A stretch of 64,000 nucleotides of DNA from Lycocorax pyrrhopterus obiensis (Eukaryota; Chordata; Aves; Passeriformes; Paradisaeidae), in the NCBI GenBank assembly GCA_014706295.1, contig JACSVZ010000001.1, forward strand, positions 118,820,763-118,884,762, read 5' to 3'. The translations under genes and the position numbers were made by a program. Shown in pieces: positions 36,201 through 64,000 of this stretch; position 1 is the first letter of the stretch; every line of letters begins with the position of its first letter. The notes beneath the pieces were generated by a model. It had not been told where the DNA came from, made no database searches, and saw only the letters and a program-made list of their open reading frames with translations.

Positions 36201-39200
36201 CTGTGGCAGAGAGGGGAAGGAGGCGGTGAGGGACGCAGCCTGAGCTCTGTCGGAGCAGCTCAGCTCTGAGGCACCAAAAGAACACTTACCTTCAGCTCCT
36301 CCTGCTTCCTGTAGTAGTACAGCATCATCTCTTTTTGCTCTTCATGACTGATCACAGGCTCCCGCCCTGGAGCTCCTTGTCCTTTCTGGAAGGGAAATTG
36401 TAAATGTTGCCGATGGCATTTGTGATACAAAGGAGAAGCTGTTACACAAAGACATCAAAAACCTTTCTTCAGACAACTGGATTGCTCAAATTTAATAAGG
36501 TCCCTCAGGACAGGAAAATAAATGCTGAGAAACTGCTTCTGCATTCATAGAATCCCAGAATGGTTTGGGTTGGAAGGCACCTTGAAGATCATTTAATTCT
36601 AAGCCCCTGCCATGGGCAGGGACACTTTCCACTATCCCAGGTTGCTCCAAGCCCTGTCCATCCTGGCCTTGGACACTTCCAGGGATCCAGGGGCAGCCAC
36701 AGCTTCTCTGGGCAACCTGTGAGCAGGGCCTCACTACCCTCACAGGGAGGTAAGGGTTATTTTTTCAAGTGAGGTTTATTTTTTCATCTCTGTATCTGAA
36801 TCATGCTGTCAATTTTGTGGACATAATGGAAGATGCAAACAGGATTGAGTCTATTTTACTTAAGTTTCCACTCTAAAAGACATAATAAATCTGTTTTAAG
36901 GTCACTCTAGATATCTGAGGATGGGACCATATCTTTAGCTCCCCTGCTAATACGGACACAGGATGGCATAGGACTCAGTAAGGCAGGGAAGTAGGGGAGT
37001 TACAAACCACTGCACATAAAAGGAAATTGCTTATCCAGGCTACTGAGCTCCTGGAAGAAATGACGGACCAAGCAGAAAACACCTGCTGTCAGCAACTGCA
37101 AACACAGCATCTTGCATGGAGATAGTGGATGCGCTCAAGAACAAACAGGGTCTGAGGCGGTTCAGGCAGAGAGAAACCCCTGTACTGCACTGCATTCTTT
37201 GAGCAGGTCCTTCAACTAATTAAACAGACAACATTCCTGGGAGCCTAGACTTCAGTGGCTATTGAGATGCCACACCATTTTCCAGTGACCCTGAGAAGAA
37301 AGAGAAAGCAATTCTGGTCTTCTAAGTGACAAACACATAAATCACCTGACTCACCTCCTGTCAGGGATGCACTGCAGAACCTGCAAGGTGGCAAGATCCG
37401 CCATAAAACTTTTCAGTGTGTATTTCATCTATTCTTTAAATACCTCTTTGTTGTACTTCACAAAAATACTACGGAGCAAGAAGTAGCAACTACAGTACAT
37501 AACTGACAGGCTAAAGAATTACTGAAGAAAAACTCAAGAGTGTAATCCATTCAAACCTTAAAAGAGATGTACAGTTTTAAGATGCTCAAGCTGGAACTAA
37601 TTTAATCCATTTTATACTCCTAGGGATAGTTCTCTCTCACAGAGAACAGACAACCAAGGGTGAGGAACTTGCAGAGAAATCTCCAAGCAATACTCACTTT
37701 CTGGATCTTGACAATGATGGTTGTTTTCTCATTTTTGCCTACGTAGTCAGAGAGCAACTTTGTTTCTTCCAACTGCTTTCCTGCCCACCACAGCTGTGCT
37801 TCCGATTCTTTTATAACTTCAATTCCAGCCTGTGACAAAATAAAAAAATAAAGGTGAAGAGTTTGGGAGTGTTGTTTCTTGCTTTTTTTTCCAAAACCAG
37901 ATTTTTTTTTTCTGGGGAAAAAAGTCTTTCTGGAATTCCTGACACAAAGTGTCATTTTACACTCTACTTCTATATCTTTCTCCTCATACTCATCTATGGT
38001 ATTTTTATTTATATTCCATTCAATCTTGATCTAATATAAACACTTTGGGCAACAAATTCTCCATATTGGAGGTGAAAACAACCTGCACTGATAAAATGAA
38101 GAACAGTATAGCCCATGTTTAACCCAGGGACTACATATAATGGGAATACATTACTGCATACATGAGTTCCTGACAAGTCTTCTTTATCTTCGAATTCCAT
38201 CCTAATTGGATCATGCGGAGGCAATCCCATTGGATACACAATCATCACAGCCCCTCGGAGCTGCTCCAATGCATCTTTCACCGTCTCCATATTAACACAC
38301 ACATTGGCCTGAACTTGTTTCTGAAATACAGACGGGGGTCATTGGAAATACAAACAAACCTGCAAAAAGACTTTGCTTTGTGCCCAGTTCAAAGGTTCAG
38401 TGATGGGATATCTGAGCAGAGCTAACAGGCTGCACAAAAATATTAGGAGTGCAAATTTTCTCATTGGAATACTGACTTGGGAGTACATCTCCTGCCTTTG
38501 GCCCCTCTGTTTAGCCTGCTTACATGGGGTGGGGGAGGAAACAAAAAAAGGAGATCTTCACTAAATTGCGCAGGAGACAACCGCCTGTGGGACACAGGAC
38601 TCAAACCAGGACACATATGACCACAGATACCAGACAGGAATGCTTTGGCTCCAAGCACTTGTGATTCATGAACATGATTCAAGCCAGCAGAATTCAAGCG
38701 AGGGATAGAGAAGGGGCTTAAAACTTGAAAAAAAGTAAAGCACATGTGAGCAGAAGTGTAAAGCTTGGCAAATTGCACAGCTCATGCAGAGATGTGTAAG
38801 ACGAAGTACTTGAGATCATTCTAAATCCTACTGCAGGGATAAAGAAGAAATGTGACACATCTGGAAGAGAAGAAATAAAAGTTCTTCCCTACAGATTTAA
38901 CAGTTTCTTGAGTACTAGGGTAAGGGAATGTTGCCTCCTTGTGGACGTTCTTGATCTGGTTAACTGGCCAGTACAACCTCAAATACACAGGCACATTTCT
39001 TCTTTTTTGTCCTTATAAGATGGCGAACCAAACAAACCACCTCTGAAACCATCCTTAACTCCATTCACAAATTACTACATTTGTGTTTCAAAGTCATACA
39101 AAAGCTGAAACACAACACAGAGCACCTACAGATTTGGTAATGTGAATTTGAATGCCTGAGAGCACCATGCCATCAGGGCAAACCTTGTGCTTGTCTTTGA

Positions 39201-42200
39201 ACACACACACTCAGCAGGACTGAGCATGAGTCCAAGCGCTTGTCAAACCAAGGCCTAATCCCTGCCCCATCCCCGGAAGTGTTCAAGGCCAGGCTGGATT
39301 GAGCTCTGAGCAACCTGGTCTAGTGGAAGGCGTCCCTGCCCATGGCAGTGGGGTGGGACTGGATGAGCTTTCAAGTCCCTTCCAAACCAAACCATCTGTG
39401 ATTCTGTGATAATCTAAGAGATTAGAACACATTTTTCAATTAATTACATATAAAAGTCAAAAGACTCCATTAACTCCAAGAACAGCACAGAACGCAGTTA
39501 ATTTTTCATCAGAAAGCATGACAAGCATTCACCCAAAGAACACATCAATAGCAAATTGCGTGGATAAAACTGAATGTGCTTTAATCATTCCACACGGGCT
39601 CGCCTGCCAGCATTCCCTTGGAGTTTAGTATCTGATTCCTTAACCTATTCACTCCCCAAAAGCCGCAAAGAAAATCATTAACCAAAATGTCAGGTTTTAT
39701 TACACTATTCACATCACTTCATGGCATTTCTCAACAACTGTCAGCCCTTGCACTGAAAAGTCTGGTTTTATTTAAGATGCCCAGCTCCACAGCACTTTTT
39801 AGGAAAGCCCTACACACCACTTGAGGAAACTTACCTTAGAGATTAATGCCTTGGCTTCCTCTATTGTCTTCTTTATAACTTGCTGCATTTTTTCATTTGG
39901 AGCTAAAAGTAAGAGACATATTTCATAGTCTACACTTACTGTAAAGAAACCAAGCATACAACCTGTCCGGACTCTACTGTGAGTGAATTAAACAGTATTA
40001 AATCGTAAAGTAGGAGAAACACCACTAAGCTGCAGCCTATTTACCAGTTGGATAGTTTATTCCTGTACTTCTTACTAACTTAAGAAACAAGCAGTATTTT
40101 TCATGGGACAAACAAACTTACTTTTCCCCAAAGACATGTGACTGGTATTTGCCCCATCCCTGGAAGTGTCCAAGGCCAGGATGGACAGGGCCTGGAGCAA
40201 TGTGGTCTAGTGGAAGGTGTCCTTGCCCATGGCAGCGGAGTGGAACTGGATGAGCTTTAAGGTCCTTTCCAACCCAAACCATTCTGTGATTCCATGATTC
40301 TATGACCTGGAACTTCATTTGGGACAAAGGTACTAAGTAGAAAGCAACAACCATAGTCCCATACCCTCCACAACATAAACCAAGGCTCCTTCCCTGCTGG
40401 ATTATTGTGGGCTGTATTAGCAGACGTGCTTTAACTGGGCATAACAGCTTGCAGTTGTCTGTTTTGCTCTAATTAAAATCTCAATCTAACAGCAAACACA
40501 GTTTTGCAAATACACTGTACGTTTCATATCACAGTTACCTATTTTAGTTGCTATAACAAGCCTACCCTCAAAAACAAAAATACAGCTAAAGCATACTCAT
40601 TCCCAGCTTATGTCCCACTTAAGTGCATCATTTGACAGTACTTGGTTTGGCTTACATATACACACTGTTCAATATTCCAACTTTGTCAGTATCACAAGGC
40701 TGTCCTCTCACTTACAAACACATGCTCAGTGAATCTGAGTCCCAGTCAATGAGAAAAAAGGAGAAATATTAGAAAAAGAACCTGTTAATGTATCTTGGAG
40801 TCCCCAGAGAAAACCAGTTCTCAAGTGTACATTTACAAATGGGGAGAGTAAACTAAACTGGAACAGTCAAACTTGCTCCTGGTGATTGTTTATGTGCTGA
40901 AGAGAGATACTTCTATTTAGGCTTGTAAATCAGCATTACCCCAGTTTCTAACCCAAGAGAGAATTCCGGTGTGTATAACTTATAGTTTGGCTATCCCATT
41001 CCGGAATTACGGATTTGTTGTTCCCTATTATATTACGGATTGTCTGTACCTGAAGGCAAAGAAACAAGCATTTACATTTGACTTACCAAATCCATTTCTT
41101 CGCCCCGTTTCATCCTTCCTGAAGACGCTTCCACCACTTGGGACACACTTCTCTGCCCACTCATCCTTTAACTTCAGCTCTTCGATCTGCTCATCTGTCA
41201 GTCCTTGCATATTGTACGGTAAGGAAATACCATGCTCTGCTAGCTCCTCTATCTCTTTAGAGTGTTTAGAGAACAAGATTAAAAGTCTCTGTTACTATAG
41301 TCCATTTACAAAAGCCTTTCACACAATGTACATGCAGGTAAACCGTGCCCCTAGCTTTCAGTTTTTCAACAGGTAAGTACAGGGAATAAATAATAAGGGA
41401 TATAAACGCATGTACGTAGATACAGATGCTGTAATAATGTTGAAATTTATACATTTCACATATGTAAAACAACGTAACAAATGATACGTGCAGGGATGCA
41501 AACCCGCATGGTACTTTCTGGCCATAAACCTTTTCTTTTTGGTACTTCCCTAGACAGATTTTTTAAATTTCAGAGCAGCCTCAGTATGGCCTCAGACACC
41601 CCACAAACACTGTGGCTGGTGCACAGCAGGTGTGGGTGGGCTGCACCCCCAGGTCAGGCTTACCTGACAGGAATCTCTGCTCTGACAGCCTCACGGTGGG
41701 GCAGGAAAGGTTTTTTAAGCTGCCTCAGAAGTGAACTCAGCACTAATTCAGACACGTCACTGACTCCACTGCGTGTCAGGGGATGCATGTGGTGGCCAAT
41801 ATAACCTTACACACACGTTGGGGCACTGCTGGTCACAAGGGAGCACTTCACAGCGCCCTGAAGGAGGACTTTGGACAAGTGAGTGACAGGACAAGGGAGA
41901 ATGGCTTCAAACTGCCAGAGGGCATGGTTAGATGGGATATCAGGAAGAAATTCTTCCCTGTGAGGGTGGGGAGGCCCTGGCACAGGTTGCCCAGAGAAGC
42001 TGTGGCTGCCCCTGGATCCCTGGAAGTGTCCAAGTCCAGGTTGGACGGGGCTTGGAGCAGCCTGGGATAGCGGAAGGTGTCCCTGCCCACGGCAGAGGGT
42101 GGGACTGCATGAGTTTTCAGGTCCCTCCCAGTCCAAACCATTCCGCGATTTCCTGATTTGAGCAGCCACTGCCGGCACACACAGAGAGAGAATTTTCAGC

Positions 42201-42493
42201 GCTGTGCAGTGCCCTCACTAAAACACCAAAGCCGGGAATTCACACGCGGTTGCGCTATGCGATCACGGCCCCGTTAAGCGCGGAGGCGGCGCGTTCCCGC
42301 TGCCCGGGCGGTTCCTGAGGGCCGTTCCCGCCCCCCGCGGCCCCCAGGCGGTACCTGAGCACAGGCGCTGCACCTTCAGCCGCCCGTTGTGGATGCGGGC
42401 GGCGAGCGGCGCCAGCTCGGCCAGGCGGGCGCTGCCCGGCGTCTCCAGCAGAAACTGGCTCTCGCCGCCGCGCTTCACATGCAGCCGCACCAT
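36090..42493 (-). CDS. CFAP298: CFAP298 (C21orf59), complete spliced gene, 290 aa
   Basis: CFAP298 is a cytoplasmic factor needed for assembly of outer dynein arms and for ciliary motility and polarity in vertebrates. In transcript order the exons are 42355-42493, 41087-41254, 39835-39902, 38162-38320, 37698-37829, 36290-36385 and 36090-36200. They sum to 873 nt (290 codons plus stop), the same length as the human protein as I know it. Recognisable blocks are MVRLHVKRG at the start, MQGLTDEQIEELKLKDEW, GAVMIVYPMGLPPHDPIR, AQLWWAGKQL, SDYVGKNEKT, and HGVKDIKWGPR at the end. The start ATG has G at -3 and at +4. The promoter is a CpG island. EVA1C converges on it from the left, and SYNJ1 lies upstream in the same orientation. 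Confidence 0.97.
36290..36385 (-). CDS. CFAP298: CFAP298 exon 6
   Basis: The exon is 96 nt, phase 0 on both sides, residues 223-254. It encodes KGQGAPGREPVISHEEQKEM and MLYYYRKQEELK. The acceptor is CCCTTCCAG; the donor is AAG|GTAAGT. Human has QGAPAREPIISSEEQK here. Confidence 0.95.
36386..37697 (-). other. CFAP298 intron 5
   Basis: It contains the CR1 copy at 36545-36752; otherwise unremarkable. Confidence 0.85.
36545..36752 (-). mobile_element. CR1 LINE fragment
   Basis: It begins with the inverted tail TCATAGAATCCCAGAATGG and continues through CACTATCCCAGGTTGCTCCA to GCTTCTCTGGGCAACCTGTG. It sits in CFAP298 intron 5, inverted relative to the copies at 39262, 40151 and 41860. Confidence 0.9.
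37698..37829 (-). CDS. CFAP298: CFAP298 exon 5
   Basis: The exon is 132 nt, phase 0 on both sides, residues 179-222. It encodes AGIEVIKESEAQLWWAGKQL, LLSDYVGKNEKTTI and KIQK. The acceptor is TGTCACAG; the donor is AAA|GTGAGT. Confidence 0.95.
37830..38161 (-). other. CFAP298 intron 4
   Basis: A 332-nt intron with nothing else seen. Confidence 0.85.
38162..38320 (-). CDS. CFAP298: CFAP298 exon 4
   Basis: The exon is 159 nt, phase 0 on both sides, residues 126-178. It encodes VCVNMETVKDALEQLRGAVM, IVYPMGLPPHDPIRMEFE and DKEDLSGTH. The acceptor is GTATTTCAG; the donor is CAT|GTATGC. Confidence 0.95.
38321..39834 (-). other. CFAP298 intron 3
   Basis: It contains the CR1 copy at 39262-39410. 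Confidence 0.85.
39262..39410 (+). mobile_element. CR1 LINE 3'-end fragment
   Basis: It runs from CCCCGGAAGTGTTCAAGGCC through GAGCAACCTGGTCTAGTGGA to CCATCTGTGATTCTGTGAT. It lies in CFAP298 intron 3, antisense to that gene. Confidence 0.9.
39835..39902 (-). CDS. CFAP298: CFAP298 exon 3
   Basis: This is a 68-nt exon, phase 1 to phase 0, residues 103-125. It encodes PNEKMQQVIKKTIEEAKA and LISK. Acceptor is ACTTTTAG and donor is AAG|GTAAGT. It joins exon 2 as NG-F-APNEKM, matching human NGQAPNEKM. Confidence 0.94.
39903..41086 (-). other. CFAP298 intron 2
   Basis: It contains the CR1 copy at 40151-40305. Confidence 0.85.
40151..40305 (+). mobile_element. CR1 LINE 3'-end fragment
   Basis: It runs from GCCCCATCCCTGGAAGTGTC through GTGGTCTAGTGGAAGGTGTC to TTCTGTGATTCCATGATTCT. 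It lies in CFAP298 intron 2, antisense to the gene. Confidence 0.9.
41087..41254 (-). CDS. CFAP298: CFAP298 exon 2
   Basis: The exon is 168 nt, phase 1 to phase 1, covering residues 47-102. It encodes EELAEHGISLPYNMQGL, TDEQIEELKLKDEW and EKCVPSGGSVFRKDETGRRN. Acceptor CTCTAAAG and donor GTAAGT read on the complementary strand. Confidence 0.95.
41255..42354 (-). other. CFAP298 intron 1
   Basis: It contains the CR1 copy at 41860-42158. Its upstream end is part of the CpG island. Confidence 0.85.
41860..42158 (+). mobile_element. CR1 LINE fragment, about 300 nt
   Basis: It includes AGATGGGATATCAGGAAGAA, GAGGGTGGGGAGGCCCTGGC and CAGCCTGGGATAGCGGAAGG, ending CCATTCCGCGATTTCC. It is among the longest copies in the window and ends about 200 nt short of CFAP298 exon 1, at the edge of the CpG island. 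Confidence 0.92.
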
Positions 42494-42780
42494 GGCCGGG
42501 GCGGGGCGGCCCCTCAGCAACGGAGCCGAGTCCTTGGATACCGGCGGCAGCGAGGGAGCGCGGGGACCGGCCGCACCCGGCGCTTCGGGACGCCCTGAGA
42601 GCGCGGCGGGGCCGCTGCCGCCCCCGCCGGCAGCACCAGGATCCTTCGGGATCCGCCGGGCACACTCCGGAGCCGCCGCAACGGCGCCTCCGCCGCTCCC
42701 GCGGCCGCTTCCGCTTCCGGCCACGCCGTGAGGGCACGGGAGCCGCTTAAAGGGCTCGCACGCCCCGCCCGGTGTTGGAA
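42241..42780. promoter_or_regulatory. CpG island / CFAP298 promoter
   Basis: This is the only long block in the window that is strongly G+C-rich with frequent CpG. It covers CFAP298 exon 1 and its upstream side. Visible elements are GC boxes (GGGGCGGGGC at about 42498; CGCCCCGCCC at 42761-42770), an ETS-type CCGGAAG on the - strand (42714-42720), and a weak RFX-like half site (AGCAAC, about 42516). No TATA box is evident. A GC-rich, TATA-less start suits a broadly expressed gene. The transcription start was not resolved. Confidence 0.8.
42355..42493 (-). CDS. CFAP298: CFAP298 exon 1 (start codon)
   Basis: ATG is the complement of 42491-42493. The exon gives 46 codons plus one base, ending KVQRLCS with donor GTACCG. 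It is very GC-rich. The human start is MVLLHVKRGDESQFLL; here it reads MVRLHVKRGGESQFLL. Confidence 0.95.
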
Positions 42781-42938
42781 ACAATAGAACGTCTTAATAA
42801 TTGCAGTCAAGGAGTTTACTTACCTTTTAAATTAATTTTTTTAATTAGTCATCACCTATACGTATATAAATTATAAATAGTGGACTATTCTTAAATTACT
42901 CTCAGCCAGCATTTAGCAAAGTTGTCATAAGCTACTTT

Positions 42939-43424
42939 TGTGGGAACAGCTGGGGAAAAGTACTGAAACATTCAGTTTCGATAAACTAACGGTGATATGC
43001 TCAAATGAACAAAGCCCGGGAGAGAAAGAGGGACTGGTGAGGTTGGACATCTGGAATGCAGAATTTATAGATCACAAGGACACTCTGCAGCAACTACCAC
43101 ATAAAGACTCAGCGTCGGGAATTCCCTACTGAAGGGAAAGACATAAAAAGACTAAAAATATGGACTAATTAGCATAAGAAGTGAGAAATCAATAACCATT
43201 AAAGGACAGATTACTAATTACTGACAGATTATTATATAATTTAGAACCAGTTAACATTAATGTCTTTGTTTACTAAAATGTGTAAATAAGTGCAAAAGTT
43301 CTCTATCAGTGTCTGTGTGGAGGCTGGAATTTTGTCAGCCACACAGCCCCTGGCCAAGAATAAAGTAATGCCTGACTCGCTGACACTAAAAAGACGGTCT
43401 TAGAGGGTTTTATTTATCCTGACA
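42939..43424 (+). mobile_element. Candidate endogenous-retrovirus LTR (solo or with short internal remnant)
   Basis: The 486-nt segment starts TGTGGGAACA and ends CCTGACA, so it has TGT...ACA ends. It carries an AATAAA at 43359-43364 followed by about 60 nt that could be R-U5. The sequence just after it (TTTTGGAGGATTTGG) is where a primer binding site would sit. The following AG-repeat, then ATGGACAG|GTGAGT near 43532, looks leader-like. No viral protein domain was recognised, no second LTR was found, and no clear target-site duplication was seen. Confidence 0.4.
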
Positions 43425-45040
43425 ATTTTGGAGGATTTGGTAACACAAGGGCACAGAGAGAGAGAGCAACCACCCGGATCATAAGGGCAGGAATATTTCA
43501 CGCATACCTGGGTGTCCTGGGGGAAACAGCCATGGACAGGTGAGTGGGACCGGGACAGGGACCACTGGGAACGGAGTCCAGGGACATATGGGGAGTGGGT
43601 CCCACCTCCATCCTCTGTGTTTTCACAGCGTCTACTGTTGCTCATTGCCCCCGTCAACACATGGCAGGGCCTTACTACAGCTCATACATATATATGTATA
43701 TTTATACAGACATTGGAATTCTGGAGCATTCCCTGTGGTCTCCACAGTCCTGTGAAGTGCAGAGGTGCCGCACGCCAGGTACAGTTCAGACAGATAGTTT
43801 TTAATCACTGCAATTATATATTTGACAACATATTGATCACGTGACTCCCACTAGCAAAAGTTCCCCCCCCAATTTGGTTTGCTAATGTAAGAATATACCA
43901 AAACACCAACCACACAGATGTTTGCAGCAACAGCATAAAACAAGGTAACTCACACACTGAAGCACAAGTAGTACCACTGCTGTTCCAAATGTACAACTTG
44001 AATGACCTGAACGGAAAAAAGCGCAATAGAAAACTCACTGTCGCTCCTCTAGGCGGCTGCAGCTCGTGGCTAACCAGGGGCTGTCCGAAAGAATAGTGGA
44101 TTATTTCATGGATCATGCTGTGAGAGCATTTGAGGATTTAAAAAGCATGCTGCCCTGGGGTGTTTCACTACTCTAAATACAATCCAAGCGTGTTGTTTCA
44201 CCCCCTGGCTGGCACACTACATAGTCTGCAACTGGTAAATACTGCTTTGTATCTCAAAAGCCAAGGGGACTTTTTTCCAGAGGTTGAGGAAAAGCTTGCT
44301 GTTATCAGCTGTTTCCAATTTGTGGAAAAAAAAAAAAGTATAGTTAAAATAGTAATGAATAAATGGATGATATGGAACAATTATTCTGAATTAGTGCTAG
44401 TGAGTGTATGTCACAATAGGATTTAATAACTGAAATGTACTGACACAGGAGATTAATTGAATATATTAATATGCAAAGTTTTGTTTCTATTTTGAAAGTA
44501 AACTATTTTTGTTGTGCTTCAAATTCAAATATAAGCTTCACAAATATCCATAGCCTCTGTTATAAATTAAACAGCTTCTAAACAATACTTGTCAACATTC
44601 AAATCTCAATAAACTTTGGCAGCTCTTTGGTAAATACTTATAAATATCAACTAACAAAACAGTCAAAAGGGAGGGGGGAGGCTACCAGCAGGGAGCCTCT
44701 TCTTGTGAAATTCCACAAAGGGGAACAGAAATGAAAGAGCTCCCTAAGCAAAATCTGTGTCCAGGATTGATAAGATTTTAGTGAGACAGTAGCTCACCCT
44801 TCTCTTTTTGTCTATTCAAATACTATTACATCGGGATTTTAATAAACTTCAGACAATTTTTTGTGCTCTACCATATATACACATTCAAAATTTATACACA
44901 AGCAGAAGTGGCTGTTTATGAGCAGAGTTAAGTTTCAGTGCATTTAACAATTAATTATTGCACACAGAATAATCTCAAATGCCCAATTATTCTACTGGAT
45001 AAATGTAGCAACAAATATTATCTCATGTATCTCTGACCAT
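43425..45040. other. Region between candidate LTR and SYNJ1 stop
   Basis: The right part is expected SYNJ1 3' UTR (AT-rich). The left part (to about 43.85 kb) may be internal sequence of the candidate retroviral element. No coding feature is supported. Confidence 0.6.
44838..44843 (-). terminator. Candidate ATTAAA polyadenylation signal (SYNJ1)
   Basis: ATTAAA on the - strand lies about 200 nt after the SYNJ1 stop. It is a weak call: SYNJ1 usually has a longer 3' UTR, which could extend well past this site. Confidence 0.25.

Positions 45041-64000
<18,960 letters not shown>

Noticed and set aside
41807..42180. ORFs on both strands at 41.8-42.2 kb, and similar ones at 49.4 and 51.5 kb
   Set aside because: They come from CR1 3' sequence (repeated peptides such as [16 protein letters not shown]) and do not encode the CR1 proteins.
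42255..42810. Several arginine/alanine/proline-rich ORFs on both strands
   Set aside because: They are by-products of the CpG island. Only the frame starting at 42493 (- strand) matches a known protein, and only as far as 42355.
43512..43844. 110-codon ORF beginning near the ATGGACAG leader-like site
   Set aside because: No gag-like or other domain is recognised. The possible splice donor directly after the ATG argues against reading it as one exon.

Overview
The window is bird nuclear DNA. Fragments of CR1 retrotransposons are scattered on both strands, many ending in the typical 3' tail that resembles ATTCTATGA. Introns are short to moderate, and three spliced genes are readable that are neighbours on human chromosome 21. 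The species cannot be named from sequence alone; the abundance and similarity of the CR1 copies would fit a passerine, but that is a weak inference.

Layout. (1) Positions 1-31,460 hold EVA1C on the + strand, without its signal-peptide exon. Seven coding exons encode two SUEL-type galactose-binding lectin domains, a transmembrane helix and the EVA1/FAM176 cytoplasmic tail. The first 11.7 kb is intron or upstream sequence. (2) About 31.5-35.9 kb is the gap between two convergent genes. (3) 35,960-42,493 holds the complete CFAP298 gene (C21orf59 orthologue) on the - strand: seven exons, 290 codons, with its start inside a CpG island at about 42.24-42.78 kb. (4) 42.9-44 kb holds a candidate retroviral-type LTR plus flanking sequence. 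(5) 45,041 to the window end holds the 3' half of SYNJ1 on the - strand: 13 exons covering the end of the inositol 5-phosphatase domain, the RRM-like domain, the proline-rich domain and the NPF-containing C-terminus of the long 170-kDa form. Its 5' part lies beyond the right edge.

The three genes are unrelated in function: a heparin-binding guidance co-receptor, a cilia motility/dynein assembly factor, and a synaptic phosphoinositide phosphatase. Their order is conserved vertebrate linkage, not an operon. All exon borders were derived by hand: each has AG/GT edges, the phases join without shifts, and the CFAP298 exons sum to exactly 873 nt.

No prokaryote-like system, CRISPR array, tRNA or rRNA was seen. 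The observations most worth checking are exons flanked by inverted CR1 copies (possible exon circularisation), frame-preserving micro-exons in the SYNJ1 proline-rich region, an unassigned exon-like ORF at 766-854, a 58-nt A run in an EVA1C intron, and the candidate LTR between CFAP298 and SYNJ1.
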